Translations under genes and position numbers: made by a program
The notes under the pieces: model-generated
Database searches by the model: none
The model's input: the letters and a program-made list of their open reading frames with translations, nothing else
Told to the model about the DNA's origin: nothing
Shown: positions 18,465 through 28,300 of the stretch, one piece after another
How positions within the stretch are numbered: the first letter of the stretch is position 1
How the letters are laid out: every line of letters starts with the position of its first letter
DNA from: Nitrospirota bacterium
GTDB taxonomy: Bacteria; Nitrospirota; Thermodesulfovibrionia; Thermodesulfovibrionales; UBA6898
Length of the DNA: 64,000 nt
Reading direction: 5' to 3'
Assembly (NCBI GenBank): GCA_003252075.1
Contig: QKDO01000035.1
Span: 1 to 64,000, forward strand

Positions 18465-19352
18465 TTATGCGTTCAGGATCTCCGTGCCAATACCTTCTTT
18501 GGTAAAAATTTCCAGCAGAAGGCAGTGCGGGATCCTCCCGTCAACGATATGCGTTTTGTTCACTCCTTCATCGAGAGCCCGCATACAAGCCTGGACCTTC
18601 GGGAGCATACCGCCTGTTATGGTCCCATTTTTCACCAGACGGGATATCTGACTCTTCTTCAGCGTAGAGATCACCGTTCCTGTCTTGTCAAGAAGCCCGG
18701 CAACATCCGTGAGCAGGATAAGTTTTTCCGCCTTGAGAGCGGCTGCGACAGCAGATGCAACATAATCCGCATTGATGTTCAGCGTCTCTCCCTGCGGGCC
18801 GACACCGATGGGCGATATCACAGGGATGAACCCGTTCTTCTCGATACTGTCAAGGATAGCAGGATCTATTGCCGTCACCTCACCGACAAGCCCGAGATCG
18901 ACGATTTCACTCACCCCGGTCTCCGGGGTGACATTTCTTATAGTCTTCTTCTGAGCCCTGATCAGGGTGGCATCCTTTCCGCTCAGTCCCACGGCCTTCC
19001 CTCCATGCTTGTTGATGAGTGAGACGATCTCTTTATTGACGAGTCCCCCCAGAACCATTTCCACGATATCCATGGTCTCCTGGTCCGTAACGCGCTGGCC
19101 TTGCACAAATTCTGGCTGTTTGCCCATCTTCTCCATAGTAGCAGATATCTTGGGGCCGCCGCCGTGCACGATCACGGTCCTGATGCCGATGAAATTGAGC
19201 ATCGCGATATCCTGGGAAAAAGACTCTTTGAGTGCGTCTTTCGTCTGGGCGGCTCCGCCGTATTTAATAACCAGGGTTTTGCCGTAAAAATTCCTGATAT
19301 ACGGCAATGCATCGATGAGCACTTCGGCTTTCCGTATGATCTCTTCCATCAC
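18465..19352 (-). CDS. argB: Acetylglutamate kinase
   Basis: ArgB phosphorylates N-acetylglutamate, the second step of arginine synthesis. The 295-residue product shows VIKYGGAAQTK near residue 29, VIVHGGGPKIS near 60, GLVNKEIVSLINKHGG near 107 and NINADYVASAVAAALKA near 190. The end GTEILNA and the ITGGMLPKVQA segment near 250 fit the arginine-feedback-sensitive, cyclic group. The start overlaps the FmdE-like gene stop by 4 bases. No other arg gene is in the window. Confidence 0.95.
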   Translation of the reverse strand: MMEEIIRKAEVLIDALPYIRNFYGKTLVIKYGGAAQTKDALKESFSQDIAMLNFIGIRTVIVHGGGPKISATMEKMGKQPEFVQGQRVTDQETMDIVEMVLGGLVNKEIVSLINKHGGKAVGLSGKDATLIRAQKKTIRNVTPETGVSEIVDLGLVGEVTAIDPAILDSIEKNGFIPVISPIGVGPQGETLNINADYVASAVAAALKAEKLILLTDVAGLLDKTGTVISTLKKSQISRLVKNGTITGGMLPKVQACMRALDEGVNKTHIVDGRIPHCLLLEIFTKEGIGTEILNA

Positions 19353-19939
19353 TTCAGTCCTTTCATTTCAAAACAGGGAATGCAGAGCAGCCTTCCCTGT
19401 TTGATCCTCACCTTTGGTTCCGCAACCTTTTCGCCGCATGACGCGCACGTGATGCTCCGGTATATCTCTGCTTCTGGCGGTGCCGGTTCTATTCCCTGTT
19501 TGACAGCAAAAAGCTCACTTTCATCTGCATCAAGGATACTACGGAGGTGAGCATTCTTCCGAGAATGAACAAATGCAACCACTTTTCTTGATCTGTCGCC
19601 CCCTGCATAACTGCCCCAGAGCTTCTTTTCTTCATCCGTCTCTTCAGGCTTTTCCCATACGACGGATATCCGTATGCTCCTGCCGGAAGGTCTTCTGATG
19701 AAGGTATACACTTGCTTGCCGTAATCCCTGAAGATAAGGTTGCCTTTCCCGAACGTACAGCCGGTCATTACTTGAACGGCATCCACAGCACAGGAATTGT
19801 TCTCTACAATGGCAACGACCTCTTCATCTGCGGAACGGTTTCCGAGTTCTTTCAGCGCCCTCCGGGACACGCGGTATCCGAGTGCAAGTCCCGGACATGA
19901 ATGCCCGTGAAATGTAACGATATCGTCGTAGCTTTTCAT
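19349..19939 (-). CDS. FmdE-family protein with C-terminal zinc finger
   Basis: The family is named for subunit E of formylmethanofuran dehydrogenase, but most members act outside that complex and their function is unclear. This 196-residue protein has the signature HGHSCPGLALGYR near residue 10 and NNSCAVDAVQVMTGCTFGKGN near 50, whose Cys and His form a metal site. The C-terminus has a separate Cys4 motif, CASCGE and CIPCFE (about residues 165-192). No other formylmethanofuran genes occur here. I start at ATG 19939 because homology begins with MKSYDDIV; GTG 19954 is also possible, and neither has a strong ribosome site. It is coupled to argB by overlap. Confidence 0.82.
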   Translation of the reverse strand: MKSYDDIVTFHGHSCPGLALGYRVSRRALKELGNRSADEEVVAIVENNSCAVDAVQVMTGCTFGKGNLIFRDYGKQVYTFIRRPSGRSIRISVVWEKPEETDEEKKLWGSYAGGDRSRKVVAFVHSRKNAHLRSILDADESELFAVKQGIEPAPPEAEIYRSITCASCGEKVAEPKVRIKQGRLLCIPCFEMKGLK

Positions 19940-19986
19940 AGGGGAATTGTACACAAAAAAGGGCTGTTTTTAACAGGTTCCTGTGC

Positions 19987-20688
19987 CTACAGCTGCATAT
20001 CGGCCCTGAGAATGATTGCGGGGTATCCTTCCTGTCCGAGTTTCTCCGCAGTTTGCATAGCAGCAGTGATCTGATCGAAATTACCTACTCTTACACGGTA
20101 ATAGACGGTTCCATTGATCAGCGTTTCCTGGACATACGCACTTGCATAGGTAAGTCTGAGCGCGACCTTGAGACGAACAGCGTTGATGCTCTCCGTGAAG
20201 GAGCCTACTTGCACGGCAAAGAGGCCCCCGGTATCAGCCGCCTGCACTTTTACGGGCTTGATGTATGAAGCATCCCTGCCCTGAACTTCGATTTCTACCG
20301 GCACAGTGCCGGGACCGATGAGATCAATCTCTTTTGCTGCGGCATAGGACAGATCTATATCCCGACCTCTCACAAACGGGCCCCGGTCATTGACAATGCA
20401 TTCTACTGATTTGCCGTTTGAAGTATTGGTAACCCGTAATTTTGTCCCAAAGGGATATTCTTTGTGTGCGCATGTCCTTGCATACATGTCAAATATTTCG
20501 CCAGATGCGGTCGGCCGGCCCTGAAAATCAGGGCCATACCATGAAGCGACTACGTAGAATTTAGCGAGTTTACCCTGTTGAATATCATATTTGGCAGGGG
20601 CGCAGGAAACAACCGTGAAAAGTAAAGCGCAAAGCGTGAGGTGTAACCCGGCCATCGTAAAAAAACAGTGTTTTTTCTTCCCCTGCAC
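19987..20688 (-). CDS. rlpA: RlpA-type septal ring lipoprotein with SPOR domain
   Basis: RlpA is an outer membrane lipoprotein and lytic transglycosylase active at the septum. The 233-residue product has a basic N-terminus and hydrophobic stretch ending in lipobox FTVVSC (Cys near residue 29). The double-psi barrel domain shows VASWYGPDFQGRPTASGE near 47, GTKLRVTN near 83 and VNDRGPFVRGRDIDLSYAAA near 98, including the catalytic region. A C-terminal SPOR domain (about 158-233) begins FAVQVGSF. The GTG start at 20688 gives the best signal sequence; an internal ATG at 20655 is an alternative. Confidence 0.9.
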   Translation of the reverse strand: MQGKKKHCFFTMAGLHLTLCALLFTVVSCAPAKYDIQQGKLAKFYVVASWYGPDFQGRPTASGEIFDMYARTCAHKEYPFGTKLRVTNTSNGKSVECIVNDRGPFVRGRDIDLSYAAAKEIDLIGPGTVPVEIEVQGRDASYIKPVKVQAADTGGLFAVQVGSFTESINAVRLKVALRLTYASAYVQETLINGTVYYRVRVGNFDQITAAMQTAEKLGQEGYPAIILRADMQL

Positions 20689-20705
20689 GTTTAACGCTTC
20701 GCGCT

Positions 20706-22046
20706 TTACAGTATATACCTGCTCAGGTCTTCATCCCTGACAATGTCGCTAAGCTTATTCTGAACATAGTTCCTGTCAATAGTAATGTTTTCTCCTTTTT
20801 GTTCCGGAGCATGAAAGGATATATCTTCCAGAAGCTTTTCGAGGATGGTGTGAAGTCTTCTCGCCCCGATATTCTCAGTCTTGTCGTTAACAATAGCAGC
20901 TATCCCCGATATCTCGTCGACAGCGTCATGGGTGAAATCTATGGTAACTTCCTCGGTTGCAAGGAGGGCCGTATACTGCTTTACCAGTGCATTGCGGGGC
21001 TCCGTAAGGATTCTGACAAAATCATCCTTGCCCAGTGCTTCAAGTTCCACGCGTATCGGGAACCGTCCCTGGAGCTCGGGGATCAGATCAGAAGGTTTTG
21101 CGATATGAAACGCTCCCGCTGCGATAAAAAGGATGTGTTCGGTCTTTACCGGGCCGTGTTTGGTCGTAACCGTCGATCCCTCGACAATCGGGAGCAGGTC
21201 CCTCTGCACACCTTCACGGGAAACGTCTGGTCCCTGAGCGCTTCCTTTGCTGCAGATCTTGTCTATCTCATCAATAAAGACAATACCCGACTGCTCCACG
21301 CGCTCCAGCGCCTCCTGGGTAATCTTGTCCATATCAATAAGTCTGGCGGATTCCTCCTGCTCCAGAAGCACCAGGGCTTCCGGAACCTTGACTTTCCTTC
21401 TCTTGACTTTTTCCGGCATCAGATTCCCCAGCATCGATTTCAGATTCATTTCCAGATCTTCAAGTCCCACATTTGAAATAACGCCGAAGGGCATGGATCG
21501 TTCTCTTACCTCGACCTCTACGGACCGCGCATCCAGCCTGCCGCTTCTCAGCTGCTCTCTCAGACGTTCCCGTGTCTCTTTTTGCACATCTCTTTCGTCT
21601 TCTGTCTGTTCGTCATTGCGCAGGTGACGCTGACCGGGAAGCAGCAGGTCAAGCAGACGCTCTTCTGCAAAGCGTTTAGCCTTCTCGCGTATCATTTCCA
21701 GGTGTTCGTTCTTGACCAAATTGACCGAGATTTCGGTCAGGTCCCTGATCATGGATTCAACATCCCTGCCGACATAGCCGATCTCAGTAAATTTTGATGC
21801 CTCCACCTTGATGAACGGAGCAGCAGCGAGACGCGATATGCGCCGGGCAATTTCGGTCTTTCCGACTCCGGTAGGCCCGATCATAAGGATGTTCTTGGGG
21901 AGCACTTCGTCCTTGAGTTCAGGCGCGAGCCGCTGTCTTCTCCATCGGTTTCTCAGTGCAATGGCGACCGCTTTTTTTGCTTTCTGCTGTCCGACTATGA
22001 ATTTATCCAGCTCGGCAACGATGCTTTTGGGAGTAAGGCTGTCCAT
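20706..22046 (-). CDS. hslU: HslU, ATPase of the HslVU protease
   Basis: HslU unfolds substrates and feeds them to the HslV peptidase. The 446-residue protein begins [20 protein letters not shown]. It has Walker [10 protein letters not shown] near residue 57, the pore-loop signature [10 protein letters not shown] near 88, Walker [12 protein letters not shown] near 250, and ends in SRYIL, a C-terminal tail that inserts into HslV. The I-domain (about 110-240) is present. I place the start at ATG 22046, with GAGGAG upstream inside hslV; a longer TTG start is unlikely. It begins 1 base after the hslV stop. Confidence 0.96.
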   Translation of the reverse strand: MDSLTPKSIVAELDKFIVGQQKAKKAVAIALRNRWRRQRLAPELKDEVLPKNILMIGPTGVGKTEIARRISRLAAAPFIKVEASKFTEIGYVGRDVESMIRDLTEISVNLVKNEHLEMIREKAKRFAEERLLDLLLPGQRHLRNDEQTEDERDVQKETRERLREQLRSGRLDARSVEVEVRERSMPFGVISNVGLEDLEMNLKSMLGNLMPEKVKRRKVKVPEALVLLEQEESARLIDMDKITQEALERVEQSGIVFIDEIDKICSKGSAQGPDVSREGVQRDLLPIVEGSTVTTKHGPVKTEHILFIAAGAFHIAKPSDLIPELQGRFPIRVELEALGKDDFVRILTEPRNALVKQYTALLATEEVTIDFTHDAVDEISGIAAIVNDKTENIGARRLHTILEKLLEDISFHAPEQKGENITIDRNYVQNKLSDIVRDEDLSRYIL

Positions 22047-22047
22047 G

Positions 22048-22578
22048 CTATGTGAGCTCCTCAATCGAGATATTTTCGTTCGTATAGATGCAGATGTCCG
22101 ATGCGATCTTCATGGCCTTTGCTATGATCTCACCGGTACCGAGAGATGTGTTCTCACATAACGCAAGAGCTGCTGCTTGGGCATAGGGGCCTCCCGACCC
22201 TATCGCCGCGATTCCGTCCTCAGGCTCAAGGACATCTCCGGTCCCTGAAATAATGAAGGTATGATCGCGGTCTGCGACGACCAGAAGAGCCTCCAGTCGC
22301 CTCAGGATCTTGTCAGTCCTCCAGTCTTTGGCGAGTTCAACGGCAGCTCTCGTAATATTGCCGCGGTAAGACTCGAGCTTACCCTCGAACTTTTCGAAAA
22401 GCGTGAATGCGTCCGCCGTCGCACCGGCAAAACCGGCGATCACCTTATCTCCGTACATTTTCCGAATCTTTTTTGCATTCTGTTTCAAAACGGTGTTACC
22501 GAGCGTCACCTGACCATCACCACCGATGGCAACGCTGTTGTTTCTTCTGACACAGAGTATGGTTGTTGCATGAAACAT
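22048..22578 (-). CDS. hslV: HslV, peptidase of the HslVU protease
   Basis: HslV is a bacterial proteasome-like threonine peptidase. The 176-residue product starts [12 protein letters not shown]; removal of the first residues exposes the catalytic threonine of the TTI motif. Other family stretches include [34 protein letters not shown] in outline (residues 46-68) and [15 protein letters not shown] near 125. It is followed at once by hslU, and xerC lies 63 bases upstream. The trmFO-xerC-hslV-hslU order is a known conserved neighbourhood. Confidence 0.96.
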   Translation of the reverse strand: MFHATTILCVRRNNSVAIGGDGQVTLGNTVLKQNAKKIRKMYGDKVIAGFAGATADAFTLFEKFEGKLESYRGNITRAAVELAKDWRTDKILRRLEALLVVADRDHTFIISGTGDVLEPEDGIAAIGSGGPYAQAAALALCENTSLGTGEIIAKAMKIASDICIYTNENISIEELT

Positions 22579-22641
22579 AATTGCTCCTTGTTCAATGCGT
22601 TTCTCTAATGAAGGAATTATATACCAAACAGGTCGCGAACC

Positions 22642-23523
22642 TTAATCTTTTTCTTCAGATGAAAGAGGATGGGCCCTGTCGTAAATGTCCATAAGGTGGG
22701 TAATGTCCAGATGGGTGTACCTCTGCGTCGTTGACAGTGATGCATGGCCCAGAAGTTCCTGTATGACCCTGAGGTCAGCCCCCGCCTGAAGAAGATGCGA
22801 CGCAAAGGTATGACGGATCGTATGCGGGCCGACCTGACCGCTCACCCCTATCAAACGGGCATATTTCACGACAACCCGCCGTATGCTCCGCTCTGAGAGC
22901 GAAGTCCCGCTTTTGTTCAGGAATAACGTTTTGCTCTTCTTCTTGAGAAGGATTTTCTCGGTCATATACGCTCTAATCGCCTCTGTTGCTTTTGATCCCA
23001 GAGGAACAATACGTTCCTTCCTTCCCTTCCCTTTCACCTTCACTAAACCCTCCCGGGTATTGATGTCCTCGGCATTCAGCCCGCAGACCTCACTGACACG
23101 GAGTCCGCTTGAATACAGGAGTTCGAGAATAGCCTTATCGCGCGCATGAATGAAACCGATCGTGTCAGGCCCTTCGATAAGGGCAAACACATCGTCAACG
23201 GAAAGGAATTTGGGCAGATGCCGTTCGGCCTTCGGCGTCGTCACAAGTTTCGCAGGGTTTGCCTTGAGATAACCTTCCCTTGTTAGAAATTTCAGGAATG
23301 ACCGAACAGAAGAGAGTCGTCTGCCCGCGGTCGTTTTTGTCAACCCATTCTTTATCTGCTGCGCGACAAAACCTCTCACATCGATCATCTCAATCGCATC
23401 AGCAGCCTTCGGTGAATAGGTAGCGAATTCCTCAAGATCTTTCCTGTATGCCCTGATCGTATGTTCGGACATGCCGCGCTCTATTTCAAGATGCCGAAGA
23501 AATTTCTCGACCATTTCTTTCAT
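22642..23523 (-). CDS. xerC: Tyrosine recombinase XerC/XerD type
   Basis: Xer recombinases resolve chromosome dimers at dif. The 293-residue protein has an N-terminal SAM-like core-binding domain (about 1-85, MSEHTIRAYRKDLEEF) and a catalytic domain. The active residues are visible: Arg in SSGLRVSEVCGL, Lys in KVKGKGRKERIVPLG, the HTIRHTFASHLL box, H in LLGHASLSTTQ and the nucleophilic Tyr in QRYTH. Its position between trmFO and hslV favours XerC, but sequence alone does not exclude XerD. It overlaps the trmFO stop by 4 bases. No second Xer gene or dif site was noted. Confidence 0.92.
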   Translation of the reverse strand: MKEMVEKFLRHLEIERGMSEHTIRAYRKDLEEFATYSPKAADAIEMIDVRGFVAQQIKNGLTKTTAGRRLSSVRSFLKFLTREGYLKANPAKLVTTPKAERHLPKFLSVDDVFALIEGPDTIGFIHARDKAILELLYSSGLRVSEVCGLNAEDINTREGLVKVKGKGRKERIVPLGSKATEAIRAYMTEKILLKKKSKTLFLNKSGTSLSERSIRRVVVKYARLIGVSGQVGPHTIRHTFASHLLQAGADLRVIQELLGHASLSTTQRYTHLDITHLMDIYDRAHPLSSEEKD

Positions 23524-24839
23524 TTGTCTGTAACCTCTGAGAGATAGGACCTCCAGGCTACAAGAGCACGTTCGGCGATCTTCGCTTTTTTCACCTTTTT
23601 GTCGCGCATCTTCTCAAGAGATGCGAATACCGGAAAAAGTCCGAAATTGATATTGCTTGGCTGGAAATACCTGCTGTCCGATTCAGTGATATACCGGATC
23701 AGGGCGCCATGAGCAGCAGCCGGTGGCACCGGAGGAACATCCATCCCCTTCAGCTTCAATGCGGCATTGATCCCGGCAATAAGACCCATTGCCGTCGATT
23801 CCATATAGCCCTCTACGCCGGTCATCTGGCCGGCCAGCAGGAGGCTCGGCCGCTGCTTGAGCGAAAGATCACGATTAAGAAGATCCGGGGAATTGATAAA
23901 GGTGTTACGGTGAATGCTGCCGAACTTGAGGAATTCGGCACGCTCGAGACCGGGTATCAAGCTGAACACCCTCTTCTGTTCTGGCCATTTCAGGCGGGTC
24001 TGGAAGCCGACCAGATTATATGCCGTCATTTCCCTGTTCTCGGACCTCAGCTGAACAACCGCATATGGCTCCCTGCCGGTCCGCGGGTCAGGCAGACCTA
24101 CAGGTTTCATTGGGCCAAACCTCATGGTATCAGATCCCCGTGCAGCCATCACTTCGATCGGCATGCACCCCTCAAACACCTTTTTCTCTTCAAATCCTCT
24201 TGGCTCTACCTTTTCGGCGTGCAGCATGGCATCGTAGAAATGCTCATATTCCCGTCGGTCCATGGGACAGTTGAGATAATCGTCGCCACCCTTTCCGTAC
24301 CTTGACATCCGGTATACCTTATCACTGTCGATACTTGCAGCATCTATGATCGGTGCAATTGCATCGTAGAAATACAGATGGTCACTGCCGGTAAGGCGCG
24401 ACAGTTCCTCTGCCATAGAAGGCGACGTAAGCGGTCCTGTCGCCATGACCGCAGGCGTATCAGGTAATGTCATGACCTCTTCCCTGATGATCTCGATATG
24501 CTGATGGGTAGAGAGCCTTTCTGATATGAATTCAGCAAACAGATGCCTGTCAACCGCAAGCGCGGAGCCGGCTGGAACGGCAGATGCGTGGGCAGCCTGC
24601 ATGATCAGGGAGCCAGCCAAGGCGAGTTCATTTTTTAAAATACCCGGAGCAGATTGCGGATCGTTCGACCTGAGGGAATTGGAGCAGACAAGCTCTCCCA
24701 AATACGCCGTGGTATGGGCTTCCGTCATCTTTCGCGGGCGCATTTCATAAAGCTTGACCTTGATGCCCCGCTGGGCTGCCTGCCACGCAGCCTCTGAGCC
24801 AGCCAGCCCGCCACCGATAATGATCAATCTGCTTGACAT
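23520..24839 (-). CDS. trmFO: Folate-dependent tRNA (uracil-5) methyltransferase TrmFO
   Basis: TrmFO methylates U54 in the T loop of tRNA using methylenetetrahydrofolate and FADH2. The 439-residue protein begins IIIGGGLAGSEAAWQ, a dinucleotide-binding fold. It has the family stretches TTAYLGELVCSNSLRSNDP near residue 44, FYDAIAPIIDAASID near 157, GCMPIEVMAARG near 222 and GQMTGVEGYMESTAMGL near 338. Cys residues in these segments include those expected for catalysis. It is the first gene of the trmFO-xerC-hslVU group; the 176 bases upstream hold no gene. Confidence 0.96.
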   Translation of the reverse strand: MSSRLIIIGGGLAGSEAAWQAAQRGIKVKLYEMRPRKMTEAHTTAYLGELVCSNSLRSNDPQSAPGILKNELALAGSLIMQAAHASAVPAGSALAVDRHLFAEFISERLSTHQHIEIIREEVMTLPDTPAVMATGPLTSPSMAEELSRLTGSDHLYFYDAIAPIIDAASIDSDKVYRMSRYGKGGDDYLNCPMDRREYEHFYDAMLHAEKVEPRGFEEKKVFEGCMPIEVMAARGSDTMRFGPMKPVGLPDPRTGREPYAVVQLRSENREMTAYNLVGFQTRLKWPEQKRVFSLIPGLERAEFLKFGSIHRNTFINSPDLLNRDLSLKQRPSLLLAGQMTGVEGYMESTAMGLIAGINAALKLKGMDVPPVPPAAAHGALIRYITESDSRYFQPSNINFGLFPVFASLEKMRDKKVKKAKIAERALVAWRSYLSEVTDK

Positions 24840-25015
24840 TGTTTATTGTAAACTATCCGGATGAAAGATAATGGGGATAATCATCTCTGTTCTGAAAAAA
24901 AATAAGGAAATAAAAGATAAGTCAGATACCAAATCAGGAACTGCTCGCAGGCTTCCGATCAAATTATCGCCGTTAACTTCTTCACAGTCTGCCTTCTCCG
25001 GCGTATTTTTGTTGT

Positions 25016-25312
25016 TCAGTTTGTTTCCGAAAGATCCATGAATTCATCAAGACTGTAAATAGCAACTATACCGGCTCCAGGGACTCCAATTGGAGCGCTC
25101 TGCAGGATAATCTTTTTTACTCTTTCCATATCCGCATCTTCAGCGATGACCTCAATCTTCAGTCTGCCATATGCGCCTCCCTGGGTCACGTGAACCTCTT
25201 TGCCGACTCCCTTCACATCCCAGTAGGTAAAATAAATACGCTCTTTCGTCAGCTCGCCACAGAGTGTGTCGAGCAGCGAGTGATCGACGATCGCAACAAT
25301 CATTTTATGCAT
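25016..25312 (-). CDS. PII-like signalling protein linked to CusA
   Basis: The 98-residue protein resembles the PII/CutA ferredoxin-like fold. Residues 1-40 give the first strand and helix. In place of the PII T-loop is a short VGKEVHVTQGGAYGRL, without the uridylylated tyrosine segment. Near residue 73, APIGVPGAGIVAIYSLDEFMD matches the PII C-terminal TGKIGDGKIF-type segment. The start is ATG 25312, overlapping the cusA stop, with GGAGG nine bases upstream. Small PII-like genes next to heavy-metal RND pumps are known in other bacteria. A role in sensing nucleotide or metal state of the pump is inference. Confidence 0.72.
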   Translation of the reverse strand: MHKMIVAIVDHSLLDTLCGELTKERIYFTYWDVKGVGKEVHVTQGGAYGRLKIEVIAEDADMERVKKIILQSAPIGVPGAGIVAIYSLDEFMDLSETN

Positions 25313-28300
25313 CAGCTTGATCCTCCGTCTTAAACTTTATGGTCAGGCTTTTCCATACCGCGTAAATAGCCGGGATAACGACTAGGGTAAGTACTGTGGA
25401 AGAGACCATACCTCCTATCATGGGAGCAGCTATCCTCCTCATCGTGTCAGCGCCGGTACCCTCCCCCCAGAATATTGGAAGTAGTCCGCCCATGATCGCA
25501 GTAACAGTCATCATCTTCGGCCGCACCCGTTCGACCGCGCCGAAGATAATAGCTTTATACAGGTCCTTCCGCGAGATCAGATGGTTGTTCTCGACGAGTA
25601 GATGCATAACCGCCTCATCCAGATAAATCAGCATCACAACACCGGTTTCGGCAGCAACACCAGCCAGGGCTATAAACCCGACGCCGACCGCAATGCTCAT
25701 GTCATATCCGAGGAGATAGACGAACCACACACCTCCCACGATCGCAAAGGGAAGCGAAAGCATGACGATCAGCGACTCGGTAACGCTCTTGAAGTTCAGA
25801 TAGAGTAGGAGGAATATAATAAGAAGGGTGATCGGCACCACCACAGAAAGCCTCTTGTTCGCCCTCTGCATATATTCGAACTGGCCGGACCAGACCAGGT
25901 TATACCCCGCAGGCATCTTGACGCTTCCTTCGACTGCCTTTTGGGCGTTCTTTACATATGTCGCAACATCTATCCCTTCGAGATCCACATAGATCCAGAC
26001 GTTAGGCCTCGAATTCTCGCTTTTTACAACAGGTGGTCCCTGATGTATTCTTATATGCGCGACCTGAGTGATCGGGATCTGCGCCCCTGAAGAAGTTGCG
26101 ATCAGCACGCGCTCAAGACTTGAGATCGACTCCCGCAGCTCCCTGCCGTACCGGATATTCACCGGGAACCTCTCGAGCCCTTCAACAGTTTCTCCTATAT
26201 TCATCCCTCCTATCGCAGATTGGATGACGTCCTGAACATTGCCTATGGTAAGACCGTATCTCGCCGCTGCTTCACGGTCAATATCGTAATCGAAATAATA
26301 TCCGCCCACCACTCTTTCGGAAAAAACTGAAAGCGTGCCTGGGACCTTTCTCACGACTGCTTCGATCTGTTGACCCAGGTCAGAGAGCGTCTGAAGGTCA
26401 TTGCCCATCACCTTGATGCCTACCGGCGTCTTGATCCCCGTGGCAAGCATGTCTATTCGCGTCTTGATGGGCATTGTCCACGCATTGGTAAGTCCCGGGA
26501 AATGAATAGCCTTGTTCATCTGATCAGTCAGCTCTTTCGGCGCGATATGTCTTTCCAGCGGCCATATTGCAGAGAGCGGCCTTTTCAGTATTTCCGGCCA
26601 TTCGGAAAAAAATCGGTCGACAGGTACCATCGGCCACTCGCTCTCGGGTTTCAGCACAATTGTTGTCTCAAGCATCGAGAGCGGCGCAGGATCGGTCGCA
26701 GTGTCCGCACGTCCAATTTTCCCGAAGACCGACTTGACCTCAGGAAAGGTCTTTATGATCTTGTCCGTTTGCTGCAGTACTGACCTTGCCGTCGAGATCG
26801 ATATCCCGGGAAGTGTGGTGGGCATATAGAGGAGGTCCCCTTCATAAAGCGGCGGCATAAATTCCCCTCCGATCTTCTCTAGCGGGAAAAGCACATCGAT
26901 CTTTTCAGACATCGTCTTTATAACACCATCCGGGAGCCTATTCACCACCATTGTCCGGAATGGAAGAAGAGACAGCATCACGATCACTGCAGAAATAATT
27001 GTAATCGTTTTATTCTTGAGCACCCATAGTATGACCGGATTGTAGATCCTGATAAGAAACCTGTTCACCGGATTCTTTTTTTCAGGACTAATCTCCTGCG
27101 GCCATAAAATTAGCAGCGTTAGGGTCCCAAGGATGATCGCAAGGGGAATCCCGAACGTCCCGATCACCGTATACGGCAAGAGTCTTGTCGAAAGCCAGCC
27201 AAGGAGAAATACTCCAAGAGCAGACCCTATGGAGACGACCTGCTGTCTATTCCTGCTCCATGCCCCTGGCAGCAGGGTAGTCCTTATAAAATACCCCATC
27301 ATGACCGGAACAAGAGTAACAGACAATAAGGCAGCAGCGGCCATGGAGTATGTTTTGGTAAAGGCAAGCGGCCGGAAGAGCCTTCCCTCCTGGGCCTGGA
27401 GGGTGAAGATCGGCAGAAACGAGAACGTGATGATCAGGAGCGAAAAGAAGAGCGCAGGACCGACCTGTTTCGCAGCCAGGGCGATGATAGTCCAATGATC
27501 CTTAGTATCGGCATGCTTTTCCAGATGCTTGTGAGCGTTCTCGATCATCACAATAGCAGCGTCGATCATTGCACCGATGGCGATAGCAATACCTCCGAGC
27601 GACATGATGTTCGCGTTGAGACCCTGAACCCTCATAACTATGAAGGCCATAAATATGCCCAGCGGCAGTGTAAAAATTGCAACAAAGGCAGACCTGAAAT
27701 GAAGAAGGAATATGATACAGACAAGTGCGACGACTATCGATTCCTCGATCAGCTTATGCTTCAGTGTGTCCACAGCCCGCAGGATAAGGCCTGAGCGGTC
27801 ATAGGTCGGCACGATCTCGACCCCTTCCGGCAGCCCGGACTTCAGGCTCTTCAGTTTCTCCTTTACCCTTTCAATCGTAGCAAGCGCGTTTTCACCGAAG
27901 CGCATCACCACCACTCCTCCAACCACCTCGCCCTGGCCGTCCAGTTCAGTAAGTCCGCGGCGAAGTTCGGGGCCGACGTGAACATTCGCCACATCGCGAA
28001 CCATAACAGGAGTGCCCATTTTGTCCACTCCAAGCGGCACGCTCTCAATGTCCTTCACCGATTTTATATAGCCAAGACCCCTCACCATATACTCGGTCTC
28101 GGACATTTCCACAAGCCTTCCGCCCACGTCTCTGTTGGAATTCTGGATTGCGGTCTTCACCTTCGAAAGCGGGATGTTGTAGGACAGCAGTTTGTTCGGA
28201 TCGACCTCGACCTGATACTGCTTTACGAAACCGCCGACCGAGGCGACCTCGGAGACGCCTTCGACAGAAGTCAGTTGGTAGCGGAGATACCAGTCCTGGA

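Noticed and set aside
18135-19022. 295-codon plus-strand frame opposite the GroES-like and argB genes
   Set aside because: Mirror frame of two confident genes, no motif and no ribosome site.
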